A DNA stretch of 64,000 bases, from positions 434,001 to 498,000 of the forward strand of contig SNVD02011144.1 in assembly GCA_013180625.2 (NCBI GenBank), written 5' to 3'. This document shows positions 25,579 through 36,537 of this stretch, one piece after another (positions within the stretch are counted from its first letter, which is position 1; every line of letters starts with the position of its first letter). The position numbers and the translations under genes are program-made. This DNA comes from Boswellia sacra (Eukaryota; Streptophyta; Magnoliopsida; Sapindales; Burseraceae). The notes below the pieces were generated by a model. The model saw only the letters and a list, made by a program, of their open reading frames with translations. It was not told the DNA's origin and ran no database searches.

Positions 25579-25741
25579 ATAATATTACTTTTATAAACTA
25601 ATTATACAAACTGAAATAGTATTATGTAATTAAATGAATAATTATTAATATTAAATATATTAATTAAGATGTATGATGTGGTGATCGTACAATAATACCA
25701 CATCAGTTTGTATAATTAGTTTGTAAAAGTAACATCACTCT
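25579..25741. mobile_element. MITE with about 33-bp inverted arms, abutting the previous one
   Basis: The left arm contains TATTACTTTTATAAACTAAT, TATACAAACTG. The right arm is its near-perfect reverse complement (CAGTTTGTATAATTAGTTTG, TAAAAGTAACA). It sits directly beside the element ending at about 25570, so two related foldback elements are juxtaposed. Confidence 0.65.
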
Positions 25742-27640
25742 TGAATCTAATAGTTGGAATTTAATGATCTAATTAAAGTTGTATTTAATATTGACAACTT
25801 ATCAACTATCTAAACTATTAGATTAGGTAAGACTGATGACTAAAAATTTAAGTTTAGATTTGTATTAGAAAATTGTGTCAAAAAATCTTTTTCCTATAAA
25901 TATTATTATATATGATATAAAAATCATGAATTATTTGTAACTTATTCAAGATAAAGATTATATGGAAACACACACTTTTATTTTTATTTTCAAACTCAAT
26001 TTTTTTTTAAACCAAACCATATGTTTAATCCCAAAGCCTCTTCTAAAGCCCTAAGAGACCTAATAAATTGAATTAGCTATATCAAGAAAACTATCCTTAT
26101 GTTCACAAGTCTCACATTTTTATCTTTTATACATATGATTATTTTATATGTGGCTCATGGCCTCACACGCTCTTTTGCACTTGGCCTAGCAATTTAATGA
26201 GCACGGGCTTCAAACACTAGACCATTAAGTTACATCAATTCTCCTACCACGTTGAGAAAACACACTGGAAAACTTAAATTTTTGAGGACTCAGCTATGCT
26301 ATTGTTCTTTGTAATAAGTTAGTATACCCACCCTAAATGTAGCATCCTCGATGCTTTAGAAAAGAGTGTCTAAGATTAATAAGATGAAGTCGTAAATCTC
26401 ACATCATTTGGTTAGAAGAGGCCATTAGATATATATCTATAGAGTCTCTCCCATTGATATGAGACTGTATGGTGATTGCAAAGGCAATATTATGTAAATT
26501 AATCCAAGGGTGGATTGTTATGAATCATCATGTTATGTAAGAGTCGGATCTACCTATCACACGAGATTTATTACCTATTCCTCACATGAATCTTCCCAAA
26601 ACTTTATCTTTTTTACATTTAAATCTTATATTAACCATATGCTGAAATTTTATATGTGCTACCATGGGATGAAATCATGCAGACATTTGGCATTTTGGTT
26701 TCATTATTACCAAAAGTAAATTCAACCACATAACGTATTCTCAGTGAACCAAACATATGTGATATGTATAGCATGTCGATCGGAATATATAGAGTAAATA
26801 TTATAAATCAACATTTCAATCAAATAACATATACTTTTATTAAATACATATAAACAGCTAGAGTTTGTTTGTAAACATAATGGTCAACTAAAGCAACAAA
26901 GAACGCCACAAATTTGCCATTTTTTCAGTCCCAGGTGGGGTTTTTTCGAATACGAATTCATCAACACAAGCAAATATAATACTAAAAAGGATTCAAAAGG
27001 AACCGCAGAGTTTGATAATTGATGATAGGATAAAACACAGATACACACACATGTACAAACACACAAGCACATGTTAAAGGTCGAGCAAATCAAAGCGAAA
27101 ACGCTCAATACATGTGCCCTAAAAGCAGAACCAGATGTTGGTCGGTGTCCCCCAGATGAAGTCTCAAAAATTCCTCAACAAAAATCGATACTAATTTTAT
27201 TGAGAAATTAATAAATTTTATTAAATAAATTAAAGTATACTTATTATTTTGTTGTTTTTGCAGCCTTGAGGTTTTCTAATGTCTAATGCTTTACACACGG
27301 AGTTTGGTAGGTTGCCCCTTCTGTCATCTTTACAAGGTTTTCTAGGCTTTTGGACTTTAGCCACAAATGGAAATCTGCCTACTTAGTTACAGTGAAAGGA
27401 ATCTCCACTGTGTTCACAGCTTTTTCTGTCTTATTTTCTTTTTCTTTTTTTTTTTTTAAATTTAAATTGGTACTGCCACTGTCACTCCAGTTTTCTGCCG
27501 AGTGATTGATTTGATTTAATTGAACCTAGCACTTGTTTTCATAAAATACTTTCTTGCTTGTCGGCATTGTCATGCTGAAATTCCCCGTAGATTCACAGTT
27601 ATATTTAGAGAAATATTAAATGTGTATTTAAGATAAGTAT
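25742..27640. other. Intergenic, no gene seen
   Basis: AT-rich with a few degenerate repeats. The short minus-strand frame at 26884-27108 has a Cys/Val-rich middle made by an ACACACATGT repeat and is not considered a gene. Confidence 0.6.
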
Positions 27641-27648
27641 TTAGACTT

Positions 27649-27853
27649 AGATCAATACTCTATCTATAATCAAATTTTATAATCAAATGCTTACAATTTG
27701 AGGTGAAAAACAAATTTAATAAAGAGTAAAAAACAAAAATGAATAAGATAAGTTATAATAGATGATATAATAACGATATTTCTAATAGAATTTTGTTAAT
27801 TCAAATTGTAAGGAAAGTTGATTATAAATAGATTGTAGGTAAAGTGTTATTCT
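27649..27853. mobile_element. MITE, copy B of the TTACAACYTGAGTTG family
   Basis: The left arm AGATCAATACTCTATCTATA matches the reverse complement of the right arm, AGAATAACACTTTACCTACA. Both arms carry a CTTACAATTTGA-type motif further in. It is non-coding and related to the copies at 24595 and 33067. Confidence 0.55.
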
Positions 27854-28294
27854 TAAACTTAAGAGCATTAGTTATGTTTCAATGATAAATATTAACAGCA
27901 CACTAACATATATTATTTTTTTATCATTATGAAAACAAGAAATGTTGGGAACGTTAAATAACATATTTAGGCTCATCCCATGTCTACTTTTGAAACTTCA
28001 AATGCACCTTGATGCACTAAAAAAAAAAAAACTCTTTACGGGCCTTCTTCTAATTAAATAGCCTATAATTAAAAAAAATATAATTCATTCCTTATAATTT
28101 TATTTAAGTTCCTATTTTTTTACCATTGGAATAAAATCCTTGAAAATAGTTGTGCATAAACTACACGACTTACAAACAAAATATTTTTCAGTAACCACTT
28201 TGTTTAATTGTATTTTTTCATTACTTAAGGATTAATTTATTAATTTTATATTATTCTTACATCATAAAACTACACACATAGATGTGCTAACCAA

Positions 28295-28298
<4 letters not shown>
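27854..28298. other. Intergenic, no gene seen
   Basis: AT-rich filler with homopolymer A and T tracts and no open frame of note. Confidence 0.6.

Positions 28299-28299
<1 letters not shown>

Positions 28300-28341
<42 letters not shown>
28300..28341. repeat. (AT)n microsatellite
   Basis: An uninterrupted AT run of about 42 bp. Confidence 0.95.
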
Positions 28342-28344
<3 letters not shown>

Positions 28345-28729
28345 TCATAAGAAGGAATACGTAGACTACTTTTAGGGATACATTTAGCCCATCTTTTCAA
28401 TGAATTTATTTAAGACAAAGAAACTTTGGATCATTGCGTGTTTGGTAACCACAAAAATTTCTCTAAGAATTATATTTTGCATCCAATATATATGGGATGA
28501 AAAGGAGTGGTCAAATGAGAATAATAATATGAAAAATTGGTTGAGTTTGGAGGCAATATTCTTTTATTATAAAATATTGGTGTTATAATAAATTAATAAT
28601 AACAATTCTTTACTTAGAGAATGAAAATCAATATATGCCTCTTAAGTTTGAAACTGAAAACAAGAATGCCACTTCACATTTGATAAGTGTATAATGTGGA
28701 AAAGGATCACAGCCCATGTAGTAATTGAG

Positions 28730-29453
28730 AGACTATTTAGGGCATGTTTGGTACGCGACATTGCATAGTATAGTATTGTATTATATAATATAGTAATGTA
28801 TTGTATAGTACTAAAAATAATATTATGTCAAAATTATATAGTGTTTGATATACTCATGTATTGTATTAATTTGTACAAAAAAGTAAGAATTTTTTTCAAA
28901 AAAGATATACAAAGTATAAATATATTTTTAGTTTATTTATAAAATTAGTTATTTAGTAATTTATCGAATAGTTGCTAATTATTAAAAAAATTACTTGGGG
29001 TCCAATGCCCCCACTGGACCTATTAGACAGTTCGAGTTTATGGTGGCATGTTAGGTGCCAATTGGTCTAACTGGGACAATGGATCTCGAGTGTCACCTAG
29101 TGGAGACCTCCCTTCATCTCTTCTTTAGTTTTAGAAAATAAATTTTAAATAAATTTAATTTTATAATTTATCTATTAAATAAATGTTCATTTATTTTTAA
29201 AATTTAAAAAATTAAAGGGTATTGTTGGATATATAGAATTTTATAGAGATAATTTTGATATTTTTTATTAGTGCTATACAATATAATATTAATGTTGTAG
29301 ATTAGCTCTACATAATTCAATATAATATTTATGCATTTAAGGGTTGTACTCTGTATTAATTAATACTACGTTAAATTAGTACCAAACACGTATATTATAC
29401 TATTTAATATAATATAATAAAATAATCCTGTACCAGACATTAGCTAATAGTCT
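28730..29453. mobile_element. Non-autonomous DNA transposon, about 724 bp, with GGTAC-bearing inverted ends
   Basis: The left end AGACTATTTAG then GGCATGTTTGGTAC aligns with the reverse complement of the right end, AGACTATTAG then CTAATGTCTGGTAC, with one gap and a few mismatches. Inside each arm are runs of TATAGTATTGTATTATA-type sequence. Ends carrying TGTTTGGTA are common on plant hAT- and Harbinger-type MITEs. No clear target duplication was found and no transposase frame is present. Confidence 0.6.
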
Positions 29454-31585
29454 AGTACGTGCGTAGTGAACCCCACTCCATTGAATACAAGACTTTGTAT
29501 GATAAACCACTTATATGCATCCTCGGAGTCTCGAATATCTTGTGCCTGAAACCGAGGATGTAACATTTTTTAAAATTTTAATTTAATTTTTCTTAATTCT
29601 TCTTAAAGTGTCTGGATTAAGGGGTCCCCACCAGGAGTGGCTCTGCGCCGCCAGTGGACCTCTGATAGATTTTGGAACTTCTCCGACTACCTGTATTTTA
29701 ACAAAAAGACGGAGAAGCCTTGTTCCTCGAAATTCACTTTTATTATCAATTGCTCACTTTATAGCAGTATTTATCATCACTACCATTCAAAAAAGTTTTC
29801 TACAAGCAAAGAGATAGAGAATTTCTGTTATTTATTAATTATCTTTCATTAGTAAACCCTAATTTTTTTACCTAAAAGTTTGCCAGTAAGTACTCTTCCT
29901 AACTATACTTGGTGTAATCTTTTTTTTTTTTTTTTTTACAAGTATCCAACAAATATATATATGAATTCAAAATGAAATTCAAATAGTCATAATTACGGTT
30001 AATCTTAATTATATTGTAGAGGCATTGATTGATAACTTCTGTACAATTGAGTTTGGCATAGCCGACTAGCCGTGTTAAGAGAGGTCCAGCATGGTGGCAT
30101 TATTATTAGATTCAGTAAATTCCGTACTAGAATTATGATGGCACATGAAAAAGATGGGTTCAAAACGCTGAATATTATCACTTTAATTATTTAGGAATAG
30201 AATCTATAGGTTAAACAATTAAAGGAAAAAGAAAAAATGACTGTGAAAGTGAGTACAAAGAACCTGGTTAACGCTTCGGTGTCCCCGTGCTTTTAAAGCC
30301 AAACCCTCACCCTAGGCATTCGGTGTTTTTACAGCTGCTTGTATAGATCGATGCATTGAGATGGAGAGACTGCATCATTGCTTTAGCGGCGTTGTTTATT
30401 TTTTAACACTTAAAATTAACAACACTGATATGAGTGCAATACGCTGTTATAAATTAAGATGCACGAATGATCCGGCCCTAATTCTTATAAGTAGCTAAGA
30501 TTATTTAATGGAGTTGAGTTCTATCAACTAGGAGGATTGATGGGAATATAACCATTTTTATCTCATTTGTTATTTGAATTATACTTTGATCATTTATTTT
30601 TCTTGCAGCTAGTAAATAACAATGTCAATTGTCATAATCTAACTCAAACTCAGACGCAAATATGAGGGATGATGCAAGTTCATCAGGACAGTTCCATGCA
30701 GCTAGCTTTTACATATATATATATGTACATGGTTGAATTTGTATAGCAATTCGTTGTTCGGTAGTTGTGTGGCTATTTTGTATTGCCAAAAAGGCCTTAT
30801 TGTCAAGGCCTGGCCATACAAAGATGTTCGACAAAGAAATTAAATCATAGATCAAAAGATTTTGAACCCAGTATTATATATAGTAATTTATTCTATGTCA
30901 CCCCTGGTTTGAAAGAAATAGAATTAATGGAGTCTCTGTCGAAAATTAATATATATGTGTGTGCGTGTGTGCGCGCGCGCGCGCCAATTAACTTGCACAG
31001 ATTTTACTAGGCTTGCATGTGTTCCTTAATTTGGAGTACATGACTCGCTGATTTAGAGCTTTTGAAGGTGCCATTTTAGCTAGCTAGAGGCTTGACCAGT
31101 GGATATATATAGCCTGTCTATGGCTTATATATATAAAATTTAGCTAAAAAACAATTTCAGAGTTCAGTCATGATTGTACAGAATGTATGTATAACACTGA
31201 AAAATAATGAAAACTAATATTTTTCTATTTAAGTTTGTTAATTTGGCAAGAGTCTTACTCATATGATCGAGTGTTGATTGGTGCAGTGCTCCATGACCTC
31301 CATTAAATTGCGATTTTGTCCAATTAATATGAGTTCTGAGAAGGACTGAAGGAGTACTTGCAGATCATTCTTCTTTTCCTCGGTCCTTGTTTCAAAGTTA
31401 CAAAGTCGCCTTTCGAAATTAATAATGACAATAAAGATTTCCCTCTTTCCTTTTTACGCCTCCATGTCGCCGCTTATTAAGCTGCATTATGATGGTAATG
31501 GCTGGTTCTAGTATTTTGAAACTAATGACCTCTAGTTCCACATAGAAACTTAATTCAATCTATATATAAATGACTTGTCCATTCA
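29454..31585. other. Intergenic, no gene seen
   Basis: Short overlapping frames at 29608-29852 and 30765-31010 have no recognisable domain; part of the latter is encoded by a GT/GC microsatellite. No supported element ends. Confidence 0.5.
30955..30984. repeat. (GT)n-(GC)n compound microsatellite
   Basis: A TGTGTGCGTGTG run passing into an alternating GCGCGCGC tract. It is a purine-pyrimidine alternating stretch of the type that can adopt Z-DNA. Confidence 0.85.
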
Positions 31586-31588
31586 AGT

Positions 31589-32392
31589 TATAGTAAAAAC
31601 TTGATAAATGAATGTTCAATAGATTAATAATCTTAGTTAAATAATAAAATCTTCCGATTTCAACTCAAGCTTATGTATTAAATTAATAGATTCGTTAAAT
31701 AAGATTAAAATTTTTTTTAATCCTTTAATACCAACAAAAATATAAATTAATAATTGATCAAATATATAGCATAAATAGTATATAAATTCATAATATTAAG
31801 GCGATTTTTTCTTAACAAGTTTTAATTTCTCAAGTCTACACTTCTTTAAAATATGTATCTAAAGTTTTTTGTTATTTCTTTCTATTTAAACTGAACTTAA
31901 CCTCATCTTTAATGTTTTGTAAAGCATGCATCATATCTATTACATTTTTTCATGTTATAACAAGAAATTATTAAGGTTACAATTGCTTTAACAGTCTCTT
32001 TTGGAAAAAATTTGCAGAAAGACAATTATCATTTGGATCATATAAATCTCCAATGTATCTATTACTCCTCCAATAATCTCTATATTAGTAACCAATTCTA
32101 TCATTGCATCATCAATTTATTTCTATAACGTAAAACAAAAATAGTTTTATATAATCTATTAACTTTTGACTACATTAATCCATTTTTTTATATTTATTTA
32201 TAACACATACACGAATCTAGATTAAAAAAATACATTATAAATAATTAAAGCATAAAAAATGTTCTTAAAATTAATAATTATTTATTTATCCATAAACTAA
32301 TACATTATTCATTTATCAATAAATAAATAATCTCGATAAAATAATAATTTTTCATAGTCTCAACAGTATTAATATATCAAGTTTTTACTGTA
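31589..32392. mobile_element. Non-autonomous hAT-like element with TAGTAAAAACTTGATA ends
   Basis: The left end TATAGTAAAAACTTGATAAA matches the reverse complement of the right end, TACAGTAAAAACTTGATATA. Subterminal similarity continues as ATTAATA, then further in as GATAAATGAATAATGTATTA. Ends of the ACTATAGTAAAAACC kind are familiar from plant hAT MITEs. It is about 800 bp with no coding capacity. Target duplications are not obvious. Confidence 0.6.
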
Positions 32393-33060
32393 TAATACAA
32401 ATATTCATAGATCGCCAAAATTTTAATTGAGCACTAACGGATCTACAAAATCTGTGTGCTCATTTCAAGAGACATAATTAAGCAAGCACACACTTTCTAT
32501 TGGAACCCAATCAAATTCTTGATTTTCGTTCTAATTTTATATAATTTCAAGTTAGATATAGAATAAACAAATAAGATTCGAGCATATGAGTCGTAATTTT
32601 TGATATTTTGAATTAGCTTTAGAACAAGTAGACGGCTAGATTAAGAACAAGTTTCACACTGACAGACCATCACTTGAATCGATCACATTATTTCCTCAAT
32701 GTTGTGCATGTTAAATTATTTCTTATATACATGTCTAACATGCACAATCAAATATATAGTAAATATATATAACGACTTGAGCAACTGAAATATATGTTAG
32801 TTTTTTATTTTTATTATTGTTATTTTTTTGTTTATACCGGTTAGAGTTTGTCCTATAGGTAACTGGTTCATGATAAATCATTGGGCTTGAGATAATCTGG
32901 TATACCAGCTTCAATCAAAGAGACAAAAAGATTTATACATAAATACATAGGGAGAGAATGAACGAGGTCATTCATTCCATGATAATTCATTAATTAACAA
33001 ACTGATTCCAACAATGTCACAAAAATTAGTAAATGAAATAAAATAATTAATAATAAAATA
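32393..33060. other. Intergenic, no gene seen
   Basis: AT-rich; nothing supportable. Confidence 0.6.
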
Positions 33061-33066
33061 ACATTG

Positions 33067-33289
33067 TTAAGATTACATCAAGTGCATACTGCACTAACAA
33101 CCCATTTACAATCAAATTTTTTTACAACCTGAGTTGACAGAATATCAGTAGAGATGAATAAATACTATGTCACATAATTTAATCTTTTTAATATATTTTT
33201 ATTTTTTACTCATCTAGTAGTATTTTACCAACTCAAATTGTAAAAGAATATTGATTATAGATGAGTTATAGATGTAATGTTACTCTTAA
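33067..33289. mobile_element. MITE, copy C of the TTACAACYTGAGTTG family
   Basis: The left arm runs TTAAGATTACATCAAGTGCA, then TTACAACCTGAGTTGACAGA. The reverse complement of the right arm gives TTAAGAGTAACATTACATCT, then TTACAATTTGAGTTGGTAAA. This is the clearest of the three related copies in the window. It lies just downstream of the first peroxidase gene. Confidence 0.65.
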
Positions 33290-33412
33290 ATCAAATGATT
33301 AAAAATCGATATATCAATCTTCTAACCACGTATAAGTCTCTAAATGAGAGAAATGAGTTACAACCATTATGACAGCTTTCATATGCAGCTTAAACAGAAT
33401 AACCTTAAGTTG

Positions 33413-34557
33413 TTAAAAGAATCTCAAAGACAAAATCGTTTTCCTTCCCTCATTGTTTCTATTCTGATCATTGCCCTGATTGTTTGGCCTCTGTTGATTG
33501 CCCTGGTTGTTTGGTTTCTGGCCTTGTCCATTTCGATTGAAAGCTCTACAATTCTGCCTAATTTGGCCCGCATTTCCAACAAGAACATCGGTGCTTCCCA
33601 ACTTAATCATAACGTTCCCAAAACTCTGTAGAAACTCACCTGCATTTGATTTAAAACGAGAAACAATTCCACTTGTAGTTGGATGGGAAGCAAGCTCCTG
33701 GTCAACCTTCAATATACCTCTCCTCGCACCAATCTGAATGTAGAACTGGTTATCGACAACAAATGGCGAGCCTTGGTCCAAAAATGCAGTTTGATCACTC
33801 CCGGAGCCACAAGTCTTCCTGAGACTCGAAGCCAAACTAGGATCCATTGTTCTATCACTCGAAATCCGATCCTGAAAGAAACTACAATGTGCAACACCAA
33901 CCGTGTGGCCTCCCAAAAGGGATACCATTTCAGTTGCGTTTAGGTTTTTGGCCTGGAAAGCTTGGAGAGCCTGAGGTACAGGAATTGTTGGTCCTGGCAA
34001 GTCAACTTCAGAAGGATTTGATACAAGACCATCGCGCCTTCCTGTAGGGATAGTGTAATTGGGTCCTTTGGCGAGAGCTACCGCGTCACGAGTTGCTACT
34101 GCTATGATATCTGCGCATGAGACGGTTAAAGGGCATTCCTTCTCTAGGGCATCCTTGGCCGCGTCAATGAGCTCGTACCCTCCTACGCTCAGGTTTGGAG
34201 GTGCAGATTTCTCTGATGGATTTTGCTTAGTTGAGTCTATAAGAAGTGATGCATCACAACCCTAGAACAAAAGCAATTAATTTATATTCAACTAGTTGAG
34301 TGAAAAAAAAGGTGTAGAAAAATGAAATGCTTGATTAATGTTGTAATTAAATGGCTTACTCTGACGAAGCAATCGTGAAAATACATGCGAAGTAGCTTTG
34401 CAGTGATTGACGGATTAGCATTGAATTGTTTTTCCACCACTTGGCGAATGATTGATTCTGCTCTTGGACAAGAAGTGGCATAAAAACCAACCTTTAAATT
34501 AGCTAACGCAAGAGGAAGAATGAATAGGAAGATAAGAAGTGACGACTTAGTACCCAT
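33413..34557 (-). CDS. Class III secretory peroxidase (AtPER44-like) with Asn/Gln-rich C-terminal tail
   Basis: A heme peroxidase (EC 1.11.1.7) of the secretory pathway, acting with H2O2 on phenolics and wall polymers. Two exons, 34557-34360 and 34261-33413, join in phase 0 at FVR/GCD to give 348 residues. A signal peptide covers about residues 1-19. R57 and H61 in LLRMYFHDCFVR are the distal catalytic pair, and H185 in LLGGHTVGVAHC is the proximal heme ligand. All eight conserved cysteines are present (SCPRAE, HDC, GCD, ECP, SCAD, AHC, TCG, QNC). The core ends at RQNCRAFNR. Residues 310-348 form an unusual tail with repeated PNNQGN units, ending in a hydrophobic TILSLRFF. Many family members carry three introns; this one keeps only the first. 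It is a diverged duplicate of the gene at 46865-48054 on the same strand. The substrate cannot be predicted. Confidence 0.92.
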
Positions 34558-34630
34558 TTTTCTCTACTAAAACGATTGGAATTTATATATAAATTGTGAA
34601 GTTTCTGGTTCTAGAGATGAGATTCAGGGA

Positions 34631-34640
34631 CTATATATAG
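34631..34640 (-). promoter_or_regulatory. Likely TATA box of peroxidase 1
   Basis: CTATATATAG on the minus strand, preceded by CCCTCTCT, about 75-83 bp before the start codon. The second peroxidase has the same CCCTCTCTATATATA context at a similar distance, which supports both. Confidence 0.7.
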
Positions 34641-35564
34641 AGAGAGGGAACAACCACGGCAATTGCGCATTGAAAAATCTCAGTATGACGTGCATATGTC
34701 AAAGTTTCTATGAGATAGAATTACTGGGTAAACGAGTATCTATCAAATCTAATAGAAAAAGGAAACTACGTGTTGATTAATTTTGTTTGTGATTAATTTT
34801 CCATTAGATTCTGCTTTTATATCGACAGGAAATCCTGTACATTAACAATTTTTCTTATCATGAAAAGAAGTTTATGTTTTTTTAAATTATTAATAACGTG
34901 GATAAAGAGAATCGCTTTGGCTATACCAACTGGATAATATCTTATTAATTTAATCGACGTGGTGACAAATTATGTTGAGAGATGTGGCTGCAATACTTCC
35001 ATTAATCAAATTATATGGCCGGCCGTCCCGTATGTCTTAATTCATAAAAGGCAGCTCTAGCCGTGTGCTAATTAATATTTGTATTAACTTGTTTTATGGA
35101 CAATTTAGAGTACCAATAAATGGATATATAGAATAATGTTTAGATTTTTTTATTATTATTGAACTATGCTGATTACAAATCTTTTTTTTTTTCCTGAATG
35201 ACGGATGATTTAATTTCATTTGTGAATTATTATCAATATCATGTTCAAACATTTACTCTTTCTGTTTTATGAAGATCAGTTGTCCTAATAGTCTTCCACT
35301 TTTATTCTTATAAGCTAACCCTATCAATATTTTTTTCCTTTTTATAATTATGTTACAATATTTTTCAAAAATTACATAAAGAAAATTAAAAAAAAAAAGA
35401 ATATGTCATTTTAAGTGAATATCTAGAAATTTATAATAAGCCAGACTAAATTGAATTTTTTACTAAATACTTATAAATATGAGTTAAATAAATTTTTGAT
35501 AAGAGAATTTGACCAAACAATTAGGAAATTCTACTCACAAGAAAAAAAATATAAAGAATATGGT
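34641..35564. other. Promoter-side flank of peroxidase 1 up to the Copia LTR
   Basis: AT-rich, with no gene. It is the upstream region of peroxidase 1, ending where the retrotransposon 5' LTR begins about 1 kb from the start codon. Confidence 0.6.
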
Positions 35565-36474
35565 TGTTGGTGTCAAAGTCTACTACATATACATGTGCCA
35601 TGCACATGATGAGTTTTGATCAACTTGTGATAAAACAAGAATTTTATTTTTATTTTTATTTTAATGTTTCTAGAATTATATTGTAGGAAGTATATGATTT
35701 GGAATAAATATCTCTTTAGATTAGGATATAATATCTTGTATCCTAATTAGAATAGGAGAATATTTATTTGTCTTAATTCCTGTTGGAATTTGTTTATAAC
35801 ACTTCCTATTTTATTTCTCTTAATCCTAATATGATTTTAATTAGGATTTTTACAGGATTTCCTAGGGGATTTGGTCAAACCTCTCACTATATATTTACAA
35901 GGCAATTCAGGCGGCTGTTTAAGGTGAAGATCAAGAGATTTGCGGGTTAGCTGAATTAAGTGTGTTTTTGTGAGAGAGTCTATGTCTTGACATTCCAACA
36001 ATCAAGAAAGCTTCAACGCAAAAGGAATGTCTTCTTTGATTTGATTATTTGAGTCTTTTAATTCATGTATGAGTGGTAGAAATCGTACATGTGTTGTTGT
36101 TTTAGTCTGTGTGAGTTAGTAGACACTTGGAATAACTTACGGGTTGAGTGTTTATATAATTTGCGTTAGGCGTCAGGTGTTATGTCTAACTTAACAGTAT
36201 TCTGTTAAGTTATCTGCGACAGAGAGTGGACAGTGTCACTAGTATTTACAATCTTTGCGAAGATTTTGTTTGTCAAAGATTAGGTCTGTGTGTGAGAGTG
36301 TTAGCACTGTAAAAGGTCCTAAAGATTGTACAAACAAGAATATAGTGAATTGCAGCTCTAAAGCTGTCCGTGGACGTAGGTTTTATAACCGAACCACATA
36401 AAAATTCTCCTGTGTTAATTTACATTACAGTTGACTGTTATATCTTTTATAACTGCATACCTCTAGAACTATCA
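35565..36474 (+). repeat. 5' LTR of the Copia element
   Basis: Starts TGTTGGTGTCAAAGTC and ends GAACTATCA, matching the copy at 43346-44256 over its full length. It has a TATA-like CTATATATTTA at about 35887-35897. Confidence 0.9.
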
Positions 36475-36476
36475 AT

Positions 36477-36488
36477 TGGTATCAAAGC
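36477..36488 (+). other. Primer-binding site of the Copia element (initiator tRNA-Met type)
   Basis: TGGTATCAAAGC begins 3 bp after the LTR end. It differs at one position from TGGTATCAGAGC, the usual site complementary to the 3' end of plant initiator tRNA-Met. Confidence 0.8.
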
Positions 36489-36537
36489 AGGCTCACTGAT
36501 ATACAAGTGAAGAAAATGATCACATTGATCTGGAAGG

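Noticed and set aside
28738..29446. PIF/Harbinger assignment from a TTA next to GGGCATGTTTGG
   Set aside because: The right side reads TAA in the same orientation, and the inverted repeat continues outside the TTA, so TTA is not a target duplication.
33344..34265. Several plus-strand frames across peroxidase 1
   Set aside because: They are antisense shadows of the peroxidase coding exon.
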